Part shown: piece by piece, positions 34,225 through 47,749 of the stretch
Numbering within the stretch: the stretch's first letter is position 1
Layout of the letters: the number at the start of each line of letters is the position of its first letter
NCBI RefSeq assembly: GCF_050908995.1
Contig: NC_135129.1
Coordinates: forward strand, 1,488,001 to 1,552,000
From: Andrena cerasifolii
Lineage: Eukaryota > Arthropoda > Insecta > Hymenoptera > Andrenidae
Direction of reading: 5' to 3'
Length of the DNA: 64,000 nt
The notes under the pieces: generated by a model
Databases searched by the model: none
Told to the model about the DNA's origin: nothing
The model's input: only the letters and a program-made list of their open reading frames with translations
Program-made: the position numbers and the translations under genes

Positions 34225-34960
34225 GTATTCATAGTCGCTACTTATTCTTAAGCAAATGCTTAAGTATGCGGCATCCTCTACTAACCTAGTAGCTAGTCAA
34301 GGATGCCGAATGCTTAAGTTGGGTTAGGAGGTGCGTTTACCCCCTCCGGGGTCAGCTAGAGGTTGCTCTGTATCCCCCCACCCCATACAATTTGGGAGGG
34401 GACAGGTTTTGACCCCGTACAGGTTCCCCTGGGGACTTTAAGTCCCCATGGCAGTAGCCACTTGTGGGGGTAGGTTCTGGCGTAGGGCGGCCCTTCTGGC
34501 CAGCCAGTTACCCGACCCAGGAGGTTATGGCATGGAGGCGGGTGGCCGTTAAATGACCTGCATGCCATCCCCGCCCGGCTGATCACTTAAATCCCGGCCG
34601 GAGGGCTACGGGATCGTGTGGTCCATCGCGCCACCCTAACATAATTCGGAAAGAGTTTAACCGGAGGGAGTGATTGTACTCTCTCCTGGATGGGCCCCTC
34701 TGCTACGGGGGGGCTTGGCAGGAGTGGTACCAGTGCACCAGGGGGGGGGGGGGGTGACGAAGGCATCGTTCTGTTTGGAGTCTCGTCCAAGTCCTTCTCC
34801 CCGTCGTGCAGACCTCTCCGGTCAGGAGGCCACCCTGGAGTTTTTTCTGGGTGCGAACCCCACATAACGGGGGAGGGACGGGGTATCCATTAGGGATTTT
34901 CTCCAGGTATAAAAAAAGGTCTAGCCTATACCTGGTCTGTGGTATCCTATACATGGCCGA
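34225..34960. other. GC-rich block with poly-G run, possibly part of a retroelement
   Basis: Many GGCC/CCGG words and a G run at 34740-34754. An imperfect hairpin of GGCATCC/GGATGCC lies at 34270-34318. Open frames on both strands show no known domain. It resembles the untranslated leader of some LINEs, but this is a guess. Confidence 0.3.
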
Positions 34961-35639
34961 GCTACATTGTTTCGGTTAGGTAGGAAATGACATTAAAATG
35001 GTAAAAAATTATTTTCTGAATCGCCGAAAATTCTTCTCGCAAATATTATTTCTCTGCAAAATGAAACTATTTGTCAAATTTTAACCGAATCGGAGAATGG
35101 ACGTTTTCGGAAGTTTAGCCCGTCGGTCCATTACCCAGCAGCCCATGAACACCTACAAATAATAATTTATCTCCAGAGATGAAATTTACAAACGTTATCA
35201 AAAGTCAATAATATATTACTTCTTTTCCTGTTTCTGATAACATAAGTTTCTGTAGAAAAGAAAGCATAATCGAAACATTCAAATTTCACATGAAACCTCG
35301 AATTTCCAGTTAATACGCTGTACAAACGTGATTTCTTTAAAAATTCATTCGCATATTTAAAATGTTATAATAACCATTACTGTATTTCTGAAGTCATTCC
35401 TATCACTTTCCAACAAAGGAACCAGAATTTTTTTTTACAACTTTGACAATTTACAAAGCCAAAACAGAACCCTGTTAAAAGTCCCTTGGAACCTTAAGTT
35501 TTTGCTACTTCGAAGGAGGGATGTTTTTAAATTGCCATTTTGTTAGTGGATATACACAAGTCTCATATTCCTGTACGACTTATTTATATAGTTCAGGTAC
35601 ATGTGGCTTTCATGTAAATCACGCAGAATGTTTCATTAA

Positions 35640-35886
35640 CTAAAAATTAGCCGCACAAGTTTGGTATGTGGTCAAATACTTCACCACTGTTTTAATATGC
35701 CCTGTCATAATTTCATCGATTGCGGTTTCACGCTTGTGGCGACTCGACGCGAACACGTGGCTAACTTTATCACTTGTTAAATTTATTTTCAAACTGACGT
35801 CGATCGTAGCTGGATTAACAATCCTACCAGATAAATTTGTCACGCGAAAGTCATTCCTAGGATTAGTCACAGTAACCTACAGTAAT
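35640..35886 (-). CDS. Unidentified open frame, possible terminal exon
   Basis: From a plausible acceptor (TTACTGTAG|GTTACTGTG, about 35887) the minus frame stays open to a TAG at 35640, ending QTCAANF. It includes the stretches GRIVNPATIDVSLKINLTSD and SSRHKRETAIDEIMTGHIKT, which look like normal globular protein rather than a chance frame. No family is recognised and no upstream exon was found. A plus-strand frame also opposes it, so it could be spurious. Confidence 0.2.
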
Positions 35887-36214
35887 TATCCGCTCCTAAT
35901 CCTGTATATTAGTCATAACGCTAACTGTTCACGGTATAAGGGTAATAAATTTCATAATGTAGGGGTGTTTGGTGTTCAGGCAGGATCAATTAAACTGCGC
36001 CCTCGTGGACAGGTAGAACGTAGTTATGAAAAAAATGTTCTGGAGACGATGCCTTCGCCTTCGACTGCCTTCATCCATTCTTATCTTGCGCTCCCCGAGA
36101 TTCACACTTCCAACACATACACTCTTGACACACGCTCCGGTCACCCAAATTCTCCACGTGCATTCGAAGAAACCATTCAAACCTCACACCCCTGACACCT
36201 TCGATATTTTACTG

Positions 36215-37290
36215 TGACAGTCTGGGCGTGAGAATAGTTGGAATTCGCAGATCGCGCACTCTTAGATTCTCACGATACGTTTTAGACACCGTCGCACAAG
36301 TATACCGTTTAGGTGGAGGGATTGTAATGTCGAAAGACAACAGTTTAGAATAGATGTATATTTAATATAAGTAGAGTCGTCGGTTGTACAGAGACTAAAC
36401 TAAACTGGCTATGCGGCTTACTGACTTCTATATATTATGTACGTCTTACGGTCTAAGTTACTAGCTAGAGGTGGAGGAGTTGATGAATAAGGGTGCAAAG
36501 GTTGAAGGATGTTGTGGAGAAATGCGCGGGTGACTAGCTGGTATGACTATTGGTAAACAGGATGACTCGGAAGGTCGAGCTGTATGTTTATTTAGCTGAC
36601 TATCAAACTATCATAAACATCCGCTCTCGATCCCAATCGCTCTGTTCCAAACGCACTTCATCAAACGAAGTCTTCGCACTCCCACAGTAATTATCGCGAT
36701 AGTCGCCAACCGACCACCCCCTTTTTCCTTCATTAGACGAATGGGTTTCCCTTGTACGGACCCAACGAGATTGGGTCCGGTTGGAAATTCGACCATTCAG
36801 TAAGGGGCGACACATTCCAAGTGTCGCCAAGATAATTACCCATCCGGACAACAGATCCCTTTTAGCAATATCCTGATTTCCAGAGCAGTCCCTTTTTCTC
36901 AAATTCCGAGTGTCGCCAAGATGGCTCCTTCTGATATCAGATTTCCCAAACACCCCTTTTCCCAAATTCCGAGAGTCGCCAAGATGGCTCCTCCTGATAT
37001 CGCCGTTTCCAAACACCCCCTTTTATCCCAAATTCCTTAGGCTGCTCGCCTAGCTCACCTCCCACCCCTTTTCGTAACTAAGTTAAATACCGGTCCCAAA
37101 CCAAGGGACAGGACAGTCGCAAACCTAAGACCAGTCAAGTCACAACGCCGTTTTGAAACAAAGCACTGTAAAAACTTATAAATTGTACCAGTTATAGTAA
37201 TAAAGAATCAGTAGTTATTAAATCGGAGTTACCTCGACGACATAATCAAACTGGCATGTTATGGGGCGCCTGAATTGTCACGCGGTGTAA
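36215..37290. mobile_element. LTR-retroelement-like region with 60-bp internal repeat
   Basis: Starts near TGTGACAGTCTGGGCGTGAG and contains AATAAAG (about 37200) and GGGGCGCC near 37264. CCGAGAGTCGCCAAGATGGC TCC is repeated in tandem with a period of about 60-65 bp (about 36905 and 36968). Ends and target duplication could not be set. Confidence 0.3.
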
Positions 37291-37299
37291 TATGAAGAC

Positions 37300-38588
37300 C
37301 GTAGTTAATTAGAGCTAAGTATATAGTACAGTATTCATGTTTGCCTTCGAATGATGTAATAACTTAGCTACATAAAACCTACATACACACAACCTTCCAG
37401 ATCTCCTGAAAAATAGAAGAGAATTCCATAAACAAAGGAGATGCAACAAACAACCAGCCACGCGTCGAGAATTATTTGCAGGCGATTGCGCACCGTTTCG
37501 TCGATTACAGCCCCCCATAGTTCTGGCAAAATATCGAATTTCCCGGATTGGGGCTAGGAAGAAAAAGCCCCGCGAGCTGTTGGAAATTTCACCAGAAACC
37601 AAAAACCGTCTCTGTGGCAGCGGGTCGCGGCGGTCCAGGGGGGGTGGCCGCCAATAATTCCGCGCAACGTTCATCCGTGCGTGCATCACACACGCGAACC
37701 GAAAACGCGGGGCGGTTAGCGTGCATATAACGCGCGGGGCAAACGGCGGATTACGAATGGAGCAGTCTAGATCTGTCATTCAGTTTAATCGTTTCCTATG
37801 CACTCCGCCGTGCCCATTGTCGTCCCGGCTCTATAATAATTTAATGCCAGATATAATAAGTTACTTGCTGTCTGGCCGTGTGCCAGGCTTGCCCTATTCA
37901 TTCCTCTATGAAAGCTGAAAAGCGGCCGCTCCCCGCCGAACAGATGGAGCGTTAACTTATGGACTGTACGCCTCGCGGTGGCGTGGCGCGGCGTCGCGAC
38001 GCGGCGCTCTGCGGCCCGCTCAAGTGAATTTAAACGTCGTCTGATCTTAATTGGTCAGCCACCTCTAATTGAGACGGCCATTATAGGCGTTTAACGCGCG
38101 ATCAACGGGCATTATCATTTTTCCTCGCAAGAAGCGAAACTATAAGGACGACCAGCTCCATTTCGGCTCGGTCACTTCCGGTTGAGTGCTGGGTGGAAGG
38201 GTAACATTAAAGTGGGGATATGTTGGTTGATGTTACATTGGGTGGAGGTGAATAAATTGCCCTTTTTTTAGCGGTGTGATGGCTGGTATTATATTTTTGT
38301 GGATATTTGATTAATCTGTTAAGTGGGTCGTTTCGTGGTCAGAAACGGCTGGAGGGTGTTTATTCGTGGGATGACTTTAGCTGAGATTTAATTTTAGGGT
38401 GATTTGAGACACATCTGGGTATGTGAAAGATATTATTGTGAATTTGGTGAATTTGTGGCATCTTCGGGGTAAAATACTACTGTGTATGAAAGAAAAATTC
38501 ACAGTTACTCGCACTAACATATTTTACATATTAAATCGACTTTAAAGTAAGAATCCGCCATCCTAATTCACATTCATATAAACCTTGA
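37300..38588. other. CpG-dense block without recognisable gene
   Basis: GC-rich from 37.45 to 38.15 kb (GGCGTGGCGCGGCGTCGCGA type), then AT-rich. Frames on both strands are unassigned; possible regulatory island. Confidence 0.35.
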
Positions 38589-39998
38589 TTAACCCTTCGT
38601 GGCCACACCTTATTATAACCACAAATTTGGCGCATGGGGTTCACTGCACCCCAGCGTCATTTTTGAATTACCATTTCCGTATTATTTAATCTTTTAACTT
38701 TTGAGTGATAATTGTAGGGGAGAGTGGGGACAAAATTAACATTTTTTATATTTAGCCTAGCTTACAATTACCTTTTATAGATATAAAAACGAAAATTATG
38801 CCTTAAGATAGTATGTTTCCTGGTCTATCATTTGACCCGAGATTCAGCCTTCCCCTTAGTGGCATTTATTGTTGGCATTTGGATGGCTAACTAATTTCCA
38901 ACTTGGGGATGCTGTGGGCCAACCAGAAATGCTACTGGGGTTACGTGATAAGTAGTCAAACAGTTATAACAGTTTTTGCAGTGACTGTCATTGTTACTTT
39001 TGTCCTGCAGGGGTAGGACGAACGTAACACATCGTGGGGACGAAAGTAACACTAACTATTTTGAGGAGAATTAAGTAAAAACACTTCTTCCAAAGCAAAA
39101 TAGGATTTTTATTATAAAAAACGATGGAAAGAAACATTTAAATAAACATATTTTAAGTAACGATAAAAACAAATAAATTTTAAATAACGGAAGATAGAAA
39201 GCATAAACAGCTTCGAACATTTCTTTGGTCTTGTGTATTTAGTTGAATGATAGGTATTAAATTTCACCTAATCCGAATTAAAATTATTAATTATTAACAC
39301 TCAAAATCTAGACATTTGGGATGATTCTCTTTCGAACAGCTTTCACTGAAAGGGTCCAAACAAACCAGACGTAGACAATCATTGTCATCTGAAGAATTTC
39401 TGTCCTGTATGCTTTTTGCTCGTCCAAGTAACATGTTACTTTTGTCCCAGTAGTAACGTGTTACTGTTGTTCTGAGCCATGTTTTCAGAATAGAACTGTT
39501 ATAACATACAAACTATACAAGACTTGTTGAAATCAAATGCCGCAACTTATAAAGACATTATCTAAGAACGCTCTAGCAAATAATTGGTTTGATATCTATA
39601 GTTTATCTATGAATATTAACAAAAAAACCAAAATAGGAGAAATTTAGCTGAATAATCTAAATAACAAATTCAGCTTGCCCAGAGTATGCGATTCGTCTTA
39701 GTGTTCAGCGTCACACAGTACAACAAAAGAGACACTATACACATTTAACTGTGTAAAACAAACGTTTTGTACATTCGTAATACTCATACAATCATGCCCT
39801 AAGTCTTTTTCTAGAAACGTAAATTTTGATATTACGAAATTTGTAGTTGAAAAAATAATTGTGGCAAAAGGCAATTTTTTTGTTAAAATTCACAAAATTT
39901 TTAAATTTTAGTATTAAAGTCTAAATTTGCAGAAGTATTGGCAAAGAAAAGAAAATTGCCTGGGTTGCGATACACCCCGTGTTACTACGAAGGGTTAA
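38589..39998. mobile_element. TTAA-flanked piggyBac-like element, CCCTTCGT termini
   Basis: Left TTAACCCTTCGTGGCCACAC; right inverted TTAACCCTTCGTAGTAACAC. CCCT after TTAA is the typical piggyBac start. Inside are GTGGGGACAAAATTAACA and several GTTACTTTTGTCC words. No transposase frame. Confidence 0.65.
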
Positions 39999-40038
39999 TA
40001 CACTTTTCTTTTACTTACCAGAAATATACACCTTTGTC

Positions 40039-41107
40039 AAAAGAGTGACCCAAAAAATAGCCTCTTTTTGGTCCCACGATTTTGGAATTGAATTTTATGC
40101 GAAACGATGCCTTATGATGAGACATCAATCACAATAAATTTTCAAGTTGAGATGACAATTAGTTTCTGAAATATGGGAAGTCAAAGAAGTGAAAATTCGT
40201 TATCGCTTCGATCTACGGACTTTTATGTCAGTCCGACAATTCAAACAATTATTTCCAGGGATTTTGCTGACTGCTAACAACGAATTGGAACTTAGATTTT
40301 CAAAATTCACGAAAAAAAATTAAAATCAAGAAATATAAATGACTGTGTAGTGGGTGCTTTTTTAAATATCGTTCACCACATTGATTCGGCCATTGTGAGT
40401 TTTGCTGACAGCTAACAATGAATTTGAACTTAGATTTTCAAAATTCACGAAAAAAAATTAAAATCAAGAAATATAAATGACTGTGTAGTGGGTGCTTTTT
40501 TTAATATCGTTCACCACATTGATTCGGCCATTGTGAGTTTTGCTGACAGCTAACAATGAATTTGAACTTAGATTTTCAAAATTCACAATGGCCGATTCAA
40601 CATGGTGGGCGATATATTAAAAAAGCACCCACTACACAGTCATTTATATTTCTTGATTTTAATTTTTTTCGTGAATATTGAAAATCTAAGTTCAAATTCG
40701 TTGTTAGCAGTCAGTAAAACTCACAATGGCCGATTCAATATGGTGGACGATATATATTTAAAAAAACACCCACTACACAGACGTTTATATTTCTTGATTT
40801 TTATTTTTTTCGTGAATTTTGAAAATCTAAGTTCAAATTCGTTGTTAGCAGTTAGCAAAATCCCTGGCAATAATTGTTTAAATTATCGGACTGACATAGA
40901 AGTTCGAACATCGAAGCGTATGAGCTGACGCGTTAACGAATTTTCACTTCTTTGACCTCCCATATCTCAGAAACTAATTGTCACCTCAACTCGAAAATTT
41001 GTTGCGATTGACGTCTCATCATAAGGTATTATTTGGCACAAAATTCAGTTGCAAACTCGTGGGACCAAAAAGAGGCTAAAAAAGGCCTCATTTTTGGGTC
41101 ACTCTTT
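40039..41107. mobile_element. Long fold-back element with duplicated ~140-bp core
   Basis: AAGAGTGACCCAAAAAATAG CC at the left is inverted at the right end. Arms are about 230 bp. The centre holds about four copies of a unit with GCTAACAATGAATTTGAACT and ACTGTGTAGTGGGTGCTTTT, two in each orientation (40268-40857). Confidence 0.7.
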
Positions 41108-41888
41108 AAGGCTGACTTTATTTACTTCCGTCGACGCGCTTCGGACGTGAATTTTACATTAAAGAGGCTCTCCTTTATTAATAACGTTATTCAGAAAAGG
41201 GAAAGGTAGGTCCTGCGTAGGAATCGAACAGTTTTAAAAGAGCCGCAGAATCAATAATGCGTCCGCGTTAGATGGGCAAGCAGTCGAAATTAATACCAAG
41301 AAACTGGAAATTGTCGGCGGGCGCAAGACATTTTAATTACAGCAATTTAAATTCAATAATTTTGGTATTTTGCTCCGGTTGGAGAAGCTGCGCAGCTGTT
41401 CTGCGAATTAGCATACTAAACTTTATCACCGGCAGCTCGACAAAGACGTGCCAAGACGGCTGAACTAATTTCGAAGATAGAATAAAGTTGGAAGCGTGCG
41501 CGCTCATCCCTAGCCACCTACGGAAATGATAACTAAAGAGAAACTAACATCGCCGTTACTATTTATTTTTCTCAAAACGCTGCTGCGCTCTACGCGAGCG
41601 GCGAACACGCGTACTACATCCTGCCGTATCCGGATACTGCTATTAGACTATGATATAAAATTTCAAGCTGCTTTTAATACGACTACCACAGCATTGTCTC
41701 GCGTTTTTTGTTTGCATACGCATATTTAGATAATTGTCAGAAATAAGAATATTCCATAGCTTAGAATAAGAATTTTTCAGGGACAAATTATAAAGTCGAA
41801 AAGTCGAACACTATTACAAACAACGAGTTATGACGAAGCTCGTGTTAAATTTCAGAATCAAAAAGCTAAAACACCGACGCATTTCACA

Positions 41889-42043
41889 TTGAGAGCAAAA
41901 ACGGACTAACTCACATTTTTTTCTTGCGAAATTAAATTAGTAGCAATAATGTATTCCAATAGGCCGTACCAATTATATAAAATAGAAAAAATTAATTTTT
42001 TTTTTACTGTGGATTAGTCCGTTTTTGCTTTCAATGCCTCAGT
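41889..42043. repeat. Small hairpin (MITE-like)
   Basis: GAGAGCAAAAACGGACTAAC T pairs with AGTCCGTTTTTGCTTTCA around about 90 bp of AT-rich loop. Confidence 0.5.
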
Positions 42044-44130
42044 TTTGAGGTTTGAATCTTGTAACGTTGCTTCTTACATTCGACAATACATCACCTTTGA
42101 GCACGTAAAAGAATTCTCCTATCTTTGGCCTCGCAGAGACGCAAAGGGCACGAGCTCGCTTGAGACAGAAACCGCAGTCAGAATACACACATACCGCTGT
42201 ATTTTATTACGTCCTACGACTTTCCCTCTTGCCGCGCAAATATTTAATCAAACCACTCGCGGATCCTGAGTTTTTCCCTTCGGATAACAAAAACCAACGG
42301 AATTCTCAATCCCAGATATATTAATTGGCCGGAAAGCGTCCCTCTCTTTGTTCCCCATTCGACTGTACAGAAGCGAGGCTGGAATCGGCGATTTTAAGCA
42401 CCGCGAGCGCTGCGATATTCAGCGACCTTTTCTTCCCGGAATCGTAGCCGGGGAGCTCTATTTCAGTAACTCAGTAGTTCGTAATAATTTTATGGAAACG
42501 GTTACAGGCCCCGCTAGAGGCGTAACGGAGTGCCGGGTGGGCTTAGAAATTATCGAGATTTCAATTTCCCCGCTTCTAACGGACACTTTGAAATACGATC
42601 CAGGGTATCTTGCTCATTTTTATAGTCATTACCGCCGGCATAATTTTTCGTATATCCAGCGAGCAGGGGGTTGGAGAGGGCAGGGGGCGGGTAATGCCGT
42701 CCCCTATTTCTGGCTTGGTCGACTGGTATTCCGAGGGAGGGGGAGAAAAAGAGGCAGCGAGATGGAGAGAAAGAGAGAGAGAGAGAGAGGGGGAGAGGAG
42801 TTGAGAAACAAGTGGAAAGGAGGGAGGCTGGGATAGAGAGAGAAAGAGTCGGGGAAATTTGTATTCAATTTCAGTGGAACTGTTTTGTTTTACTCAGTTT
42901 CCCTGCATATATTACATCACAAGACGTGCTTGGCTTTTCAAACGATCTTTATATTATCAGTGCGGTTTTACAGCACACCTCTCGACGCGGAAGAGGGAAA
43001 ACACATCCAGAGGATATCGTCGCTGCATATACGCGAGGGCCTCGGGGCGGTATTGGGGTGGGGGTGGGGGGTGGGGGGTGCGACGCCTTTTTTCTTCGAG
43101 GATTAGTACAACGCTCGAGTGTAATAAACGACGCCACTTTCTGGTGAGTTACTTTTTCATAGTACCCAGTATATTCTTTTACAGACGACGGTAAAAAGTT
43201 TGACGGCTCCCCCGCTCGCCCCTCTCGCACCGCCAGACACCGGCGTGGGTCTGCTTTATCCCTATCGCCCAGCATCGAAGGGTGGAGTTGCCGTAAATAT
43301 CGCGATTTCAATTCACGCTATTTGCGCCTCATGGTTGCATTCGCGGGGAGCCTCCATCACGGTCAAGCATTTTAAGGGACTAGGCAGTCAGATCGCTGGG
43401 ATATCAAGGATTCGTTGCGAATTAATTACAAGGGGATGACAGGAGGCACAGACCTTCCGTTTCATACAATGTTTGTTACTATCTCGTGGAGGGAAAAATA
43501 TATTTTTTTAGGGCATATCTGTTTTAAAGTATTTTAGAAAAGGTGCCTTTGGTTTTGCACTGATATTGTGTTTGGAAATAAAGATTTTCAAGGAAAAAGG
43601 AATTGAACCAAAGTTATTAAAATAGCGAATAGGAGGAGGCGAATTTTACGACAAATATCGATTTCCCGGGGTAGATGCCTGTTCTTTGTTATAATACTTT
43701 CAGATTTTTCTTGAAATTTATAGTACTTTTACCTTTAGTCATAAGACATTAATACACTAATACTGATAAACACCTTAAATTTGCAATACTAAAATTATTG
43801 CTCAACTACATCGAGATTTCTAAAAACATCACTTTCAAAAATATCCATTTATTATTACAGATATATGTATCTCCGCACGACCAGAAACTCACAAAATTTG
43901 ACTAATCACAAATTGATACTGTGCTCCTTATTCAACTGTGAATTGCACTGTTCTCTTTAACTCTGCTAATTCAACTTCAACAATATAATAATAAAATAAC
44001 CCTTTGGCACATTATAATAACATAAAAAGACACAAATAGAAAACGGATAAATAAGGTAAAATGAAAACAATATACATCCTTATTATTATCTCCATCGACC
44101 AAACAACATTTTCTCCAAACATCCCCTCTG
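42044..44130. other. GC-rich then AT-rich sequence without supported gene
   Basis: A GA-rich microsatellite (about 42760-42800) and a GGGGTGGGGGTGGGGGG run (about 43054-43080) lie here. Open frames of 111-162 codons on the plus strand read through these simple repeats and carry no known domain. Confidence 0.35.
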
Positions 44131-44132
44131 AA

Positions 44133-45870
44133 GGGGGTATTCTAGTCTAGATATTCGTTTTTCAAGGTGATATTTGGAAATTAATTCTGGAAAACCTATC
44201 GCACCTACACTGCAGGGGTTTCGCACACATATTTAGTAGTGTTTGAACTATCAACACAAATTTTTGGAATGCTTTATATTGAAATTTGTACAAGTTACAC
44301 GCCGAAACGTAGGTCGTGTCATCAAAAACTGGCCCCATCGGGCGCACGAATTGCGGCCGTCCTAGTCATCTGAAACGAAAGTGCCAAATTTTTTTTAATC
44401 TATATGAGTGTAGTTATCGCCCGAACTAGATATAATCAATTCCGGACATTGCTACCGAAATCGTAGCTGTTTAAAAATTTATGTTTGATTTTTTCGACTT
44501 TTCTTGAGCTAAAACAAGGTTTGGGGGAGGTTGTATGAAAACTATTGATATAATTCTAGTTTGGGCTATAGGTACACATTCACTTTAAATGTGTGTAAAA
44601 TTTTAGCTCAATCGGTCCAGTAGTTTTTGAGAAAAATGTGCGCCCGATCTAAAAAAAATTGTTTCGAGAAAAACACGTTTAAAGTTTTTCATGCAGTTAC
44701 GACCTATCCGACTGAAGTTACGGTAGATAACAACTAATTTCTGTAACTTATCCTTAATCTGGTATACCAGGACCGTAGAGGAAACCTTCCTCAGCTTCAA
44801 AAAAATCATGTTGGGCAGCTCTCTCTTCTCTGCTGGCAGTCATAGCCTCTTTAGACACAAGGGTCGCGAGAACGACTGCCGGCCACGCTGCAGCCTTAAG
44901 CCCCTATAACTCTGGGAGTTTTTTCGAATTCCACATTAATATTTTAGGGACATATTTTCGAAACCCTAAGCTATTAGAAAATCGAATTTTTGGGTAATTT
45001 TTCCCCCCTTAAGGGGGTATTTTCCTGTAATTTTTTTAAAGAAAATAATATTAACATTGCATTAAACTCTTTTGGGATATAAGGAGGAATCTTTAAACTT
45101 GTTGAATTTTTTTTATGTCCATCCTTTCTATTATTTATTAATTATGGTAGCACCTATCGGAGTCATCTGATTGCAAAAAGAAGAAAAATTTCTTAAAGTC
45201 AAATAATTTACGCTGGGACTGGTCCTACAATTTTAATTTTAGTTTTTATTTATAATACTTTTTTCGTCAATTTAAAGAATAAAATGAAAAATTTGCCTAA
45301 GGAAAAATCTTACTTTTTCTTTCAAACGCTATAACTCTTTCAATTTTTCATTTGTTTTCTTTAAAGTAGACCAATCCCAGCATAAACTATCTAACTTTAT
45401 GAAACTTCTATCTTTTTTGCAATCAGATGACTGTGATTAGTGTTACAATAATTAATAAATAATAGAAAGGATCGACATAAAAAAAATATTTTAGAAGATA
45501 TAAATATTTTAGAATATTTAAATATTTTAAAGATGGCTCCTTAGGGTAGGTGCACCCTTTGTGGCCATTGCACTGTTTTTGGCCACATGCATAATTATCT
45601 TATTTTTAAACTGCCTGCAGATCATTATTATGCGGAGAATTTCGCATCATAAATATTTTGTTTAATATACCGCCGGAAATATAAGGTTACATTATTGCTT
45701 ACACGGAAAAATATTACATTTTTTAAGAAGTGGCCAAAACTGGTACAATACCTTAAAGCCGTCACAAATGGTGCATCTACCCTATAACTCTAAAGAGTTT
45801 AATCCGAAAAAAGATTTTCTTAAAAAAAATCTTAAATATCAATTACTTTTGGGGTTGTTCGACTAGAATC
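44133..45870. mobile_element. TTAA-type element (one TTAA eroded) with nested insertions
   Basis: Left AAGGGGGTATTCTAGTCTAG; right inverted TTAAGAGGGGATTCTAGTCG. An inner palindrome at 45160-45430 (TCATCTGATTGCAAAAA with inverse) and a TA-flanked MITE (45544-45784) lie inside. The word TATGAGTGTAGTTATCGC is shared with 59.11 kb. Confidence 0.5.
45544..45784. mobile_element. TA-flanked MITE with GGGTAG ends
   Basis: GGGTAGGTGCACCCTTTGTG and, inverted, GGGTAGATGCACCATTTGTG; TA at 45542-45543 and 45785-45786. Confidence 0.78.
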
Positions 45871-46948
45871 CCCTCTTAAACCATCAAACACACAATTTAC
45901 CCTTCGTGACAAAATTGAATTCAACCCTCATCTCACGATTAAATCCACACTTTAACCTAGACAACTCAACAAAATTTGTTCCACTCACTTGTACCCTACT
46001 CAAAATTAATCTATCATACTCTCCGTGCCGGCTTCCGCATTATTACGCGCCCCCGTGCATTTCCCCGCTATTACGATCGTAAGGCTCCCCCCGAAAGTTA
46101 AACGGCAAGCATCGGATGGTACATTATTAGACGACAGTTTCTCGAATTTCGAACGGAACCGCTGATCTCGCGCGGCCCGCTTTACAGTCGTCGCATAAAG
46201 GCCGGAATAATTGTTATGGATCGGAAAGTTCGCGGCGAGCGGGGCCCGTAGTGCCGGTAAAATTATACCGATAATCCCATTAAATCCTAATGGAGCCTTG
46301 CCGCGCGCATGTCGCGTCGAAAGACAGCCAGATGGCGGACCCTTTTTTTCCGTTTCCCTGTATCGCACGTACGTGCTTTCATTTTGGATGCAATAACATT
46401 TTCACCTGCACTCCGTATTCCACCGACCCCGCCGCAACGTTTTTTTCTATCGATCGGCGGGAAGAAACGAGTCGTACCGCGTTGGGCTTCATCTCCCGGG
46501 GAAATAATGTTGCGGGTTACATCTCGCCGCGCATAAACATCGTATGCAAAACTCTTCCAGCCCACAGGTGCACAGGCGACGAAGTCGGATGATTCTCGCT
46601 TAATTTCTCCCCGTCTCGTGGGTTCGGCGTATACAAATTTCCCGCCTTTCAACAGCGTCCCCCGCGTTCGTCTCGTTCGGCGCAGGTAGTCAGGGCGAAG
46701 GCTTAAGGATTCGGCCATTGTCGCGCGACGACGCTCGAAAAAGGGGCGTTAAGACGGAAACTTAAAAGATGATAGGGATTTACGTAAGGCGAAGTTGTGT
46801 GCTCGCGTGAGTCTGTTCCGGTGTATCGTGCCAGTTTAAACGAATAGGAATTTTATGACCCACTGCGGCACTAGTTGCTGGGTTCATAAGGGTACGTTCG
46901 TGTCTCTGGTTTAGAGTAACGAACGGGTGGAACGGTTAAATAGTCGAT
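45871..46948. other. CpG-dense block without recognisable gene
   Basis: GC-rich from 46.02 to 46.75 kb with frames on both strands up to 143 codons and no known motif. Could be a regulatory island. Confidence 0.35.
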
Positions 46949-46954
46949 TTGGGT

Positions 46955-47490
46955 ACGTTAATGCTGTTTGAACAATTTGACAATATTAATGCAACGTCTT
47001 GGTTGCGTATGCCTCGGCGCGGGATTTTCCATTTATGTTGTATCGTTCACAAAAGACTCTCGTCTCATGTCCCGCTTTATCTCTATAATATTCTTCGCAA
47101 CAATCTTTCTTACCACGGGCCTAATTCTCTTTCTACTCGACATCAAAGTCTCCTTTCTGTACCGGTACACTCGACATCTAAATTTGAATCCTCCTTCGCC
47201 TATATTTCAGCTCATTGCTATAATTCCCTTCCACCTGATATTCGAGGGCTAAATTCGTTTTCTGATTCTAAATGTAAAGCTCGACGATATATATTTTTGG
47301 ACTATGCGTCAGAATAAAGTTTAGATTCCCTCCGTTTCTATTTTTCTTCCTTAGTTTTAGTTTTAGTTTAATGTTAGTTATTTAGTTACGGTTAGACATC
47401 TAACAGTATTCTACTACAGCCTCGCCCTTTAATTCGATAATCTTTATGTATTGTTTTTCTCTGTATGTTTCAAGTAATAAATACGAATAA
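46955..47490 (+). pseudogene. 5'-truncated LINE: reverse-transcriptase C-terminus and 3' UTR
   Basis: The frame ending at 47317 reads RRGIFHLCCIVHKRLSSHVP, then LLSVPVHSTSKFESSFAYIS and HCYNSLPPDIRGLNSFSDSK. This is the usual end of LINE reverse transcriptases (vPxhxTsxyexSFxyxaxxxWNSLP). The 3' UTR follows with AGTAATAAATACG, then an AAT microsatellite tail. Everything 5' of this is missing, as in typical dead-on-arrival copies. Confidence 0.82.
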
Positions 47491-47742
<252 letters not shown>

Positions 47743-47749
47743 GCAATGT

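Noticed and set aside
41200..41250. tRNA T-arm-like GTTCGATTCC on the minus strand
   Set aside because: The flanking bases cannot form T-stem and acceptor stem; no tRNA.
42348..43194. Plus-strand frames of 111-162 codons
   Set aside because: They run through GA and poly-G simple repeats without any domain.
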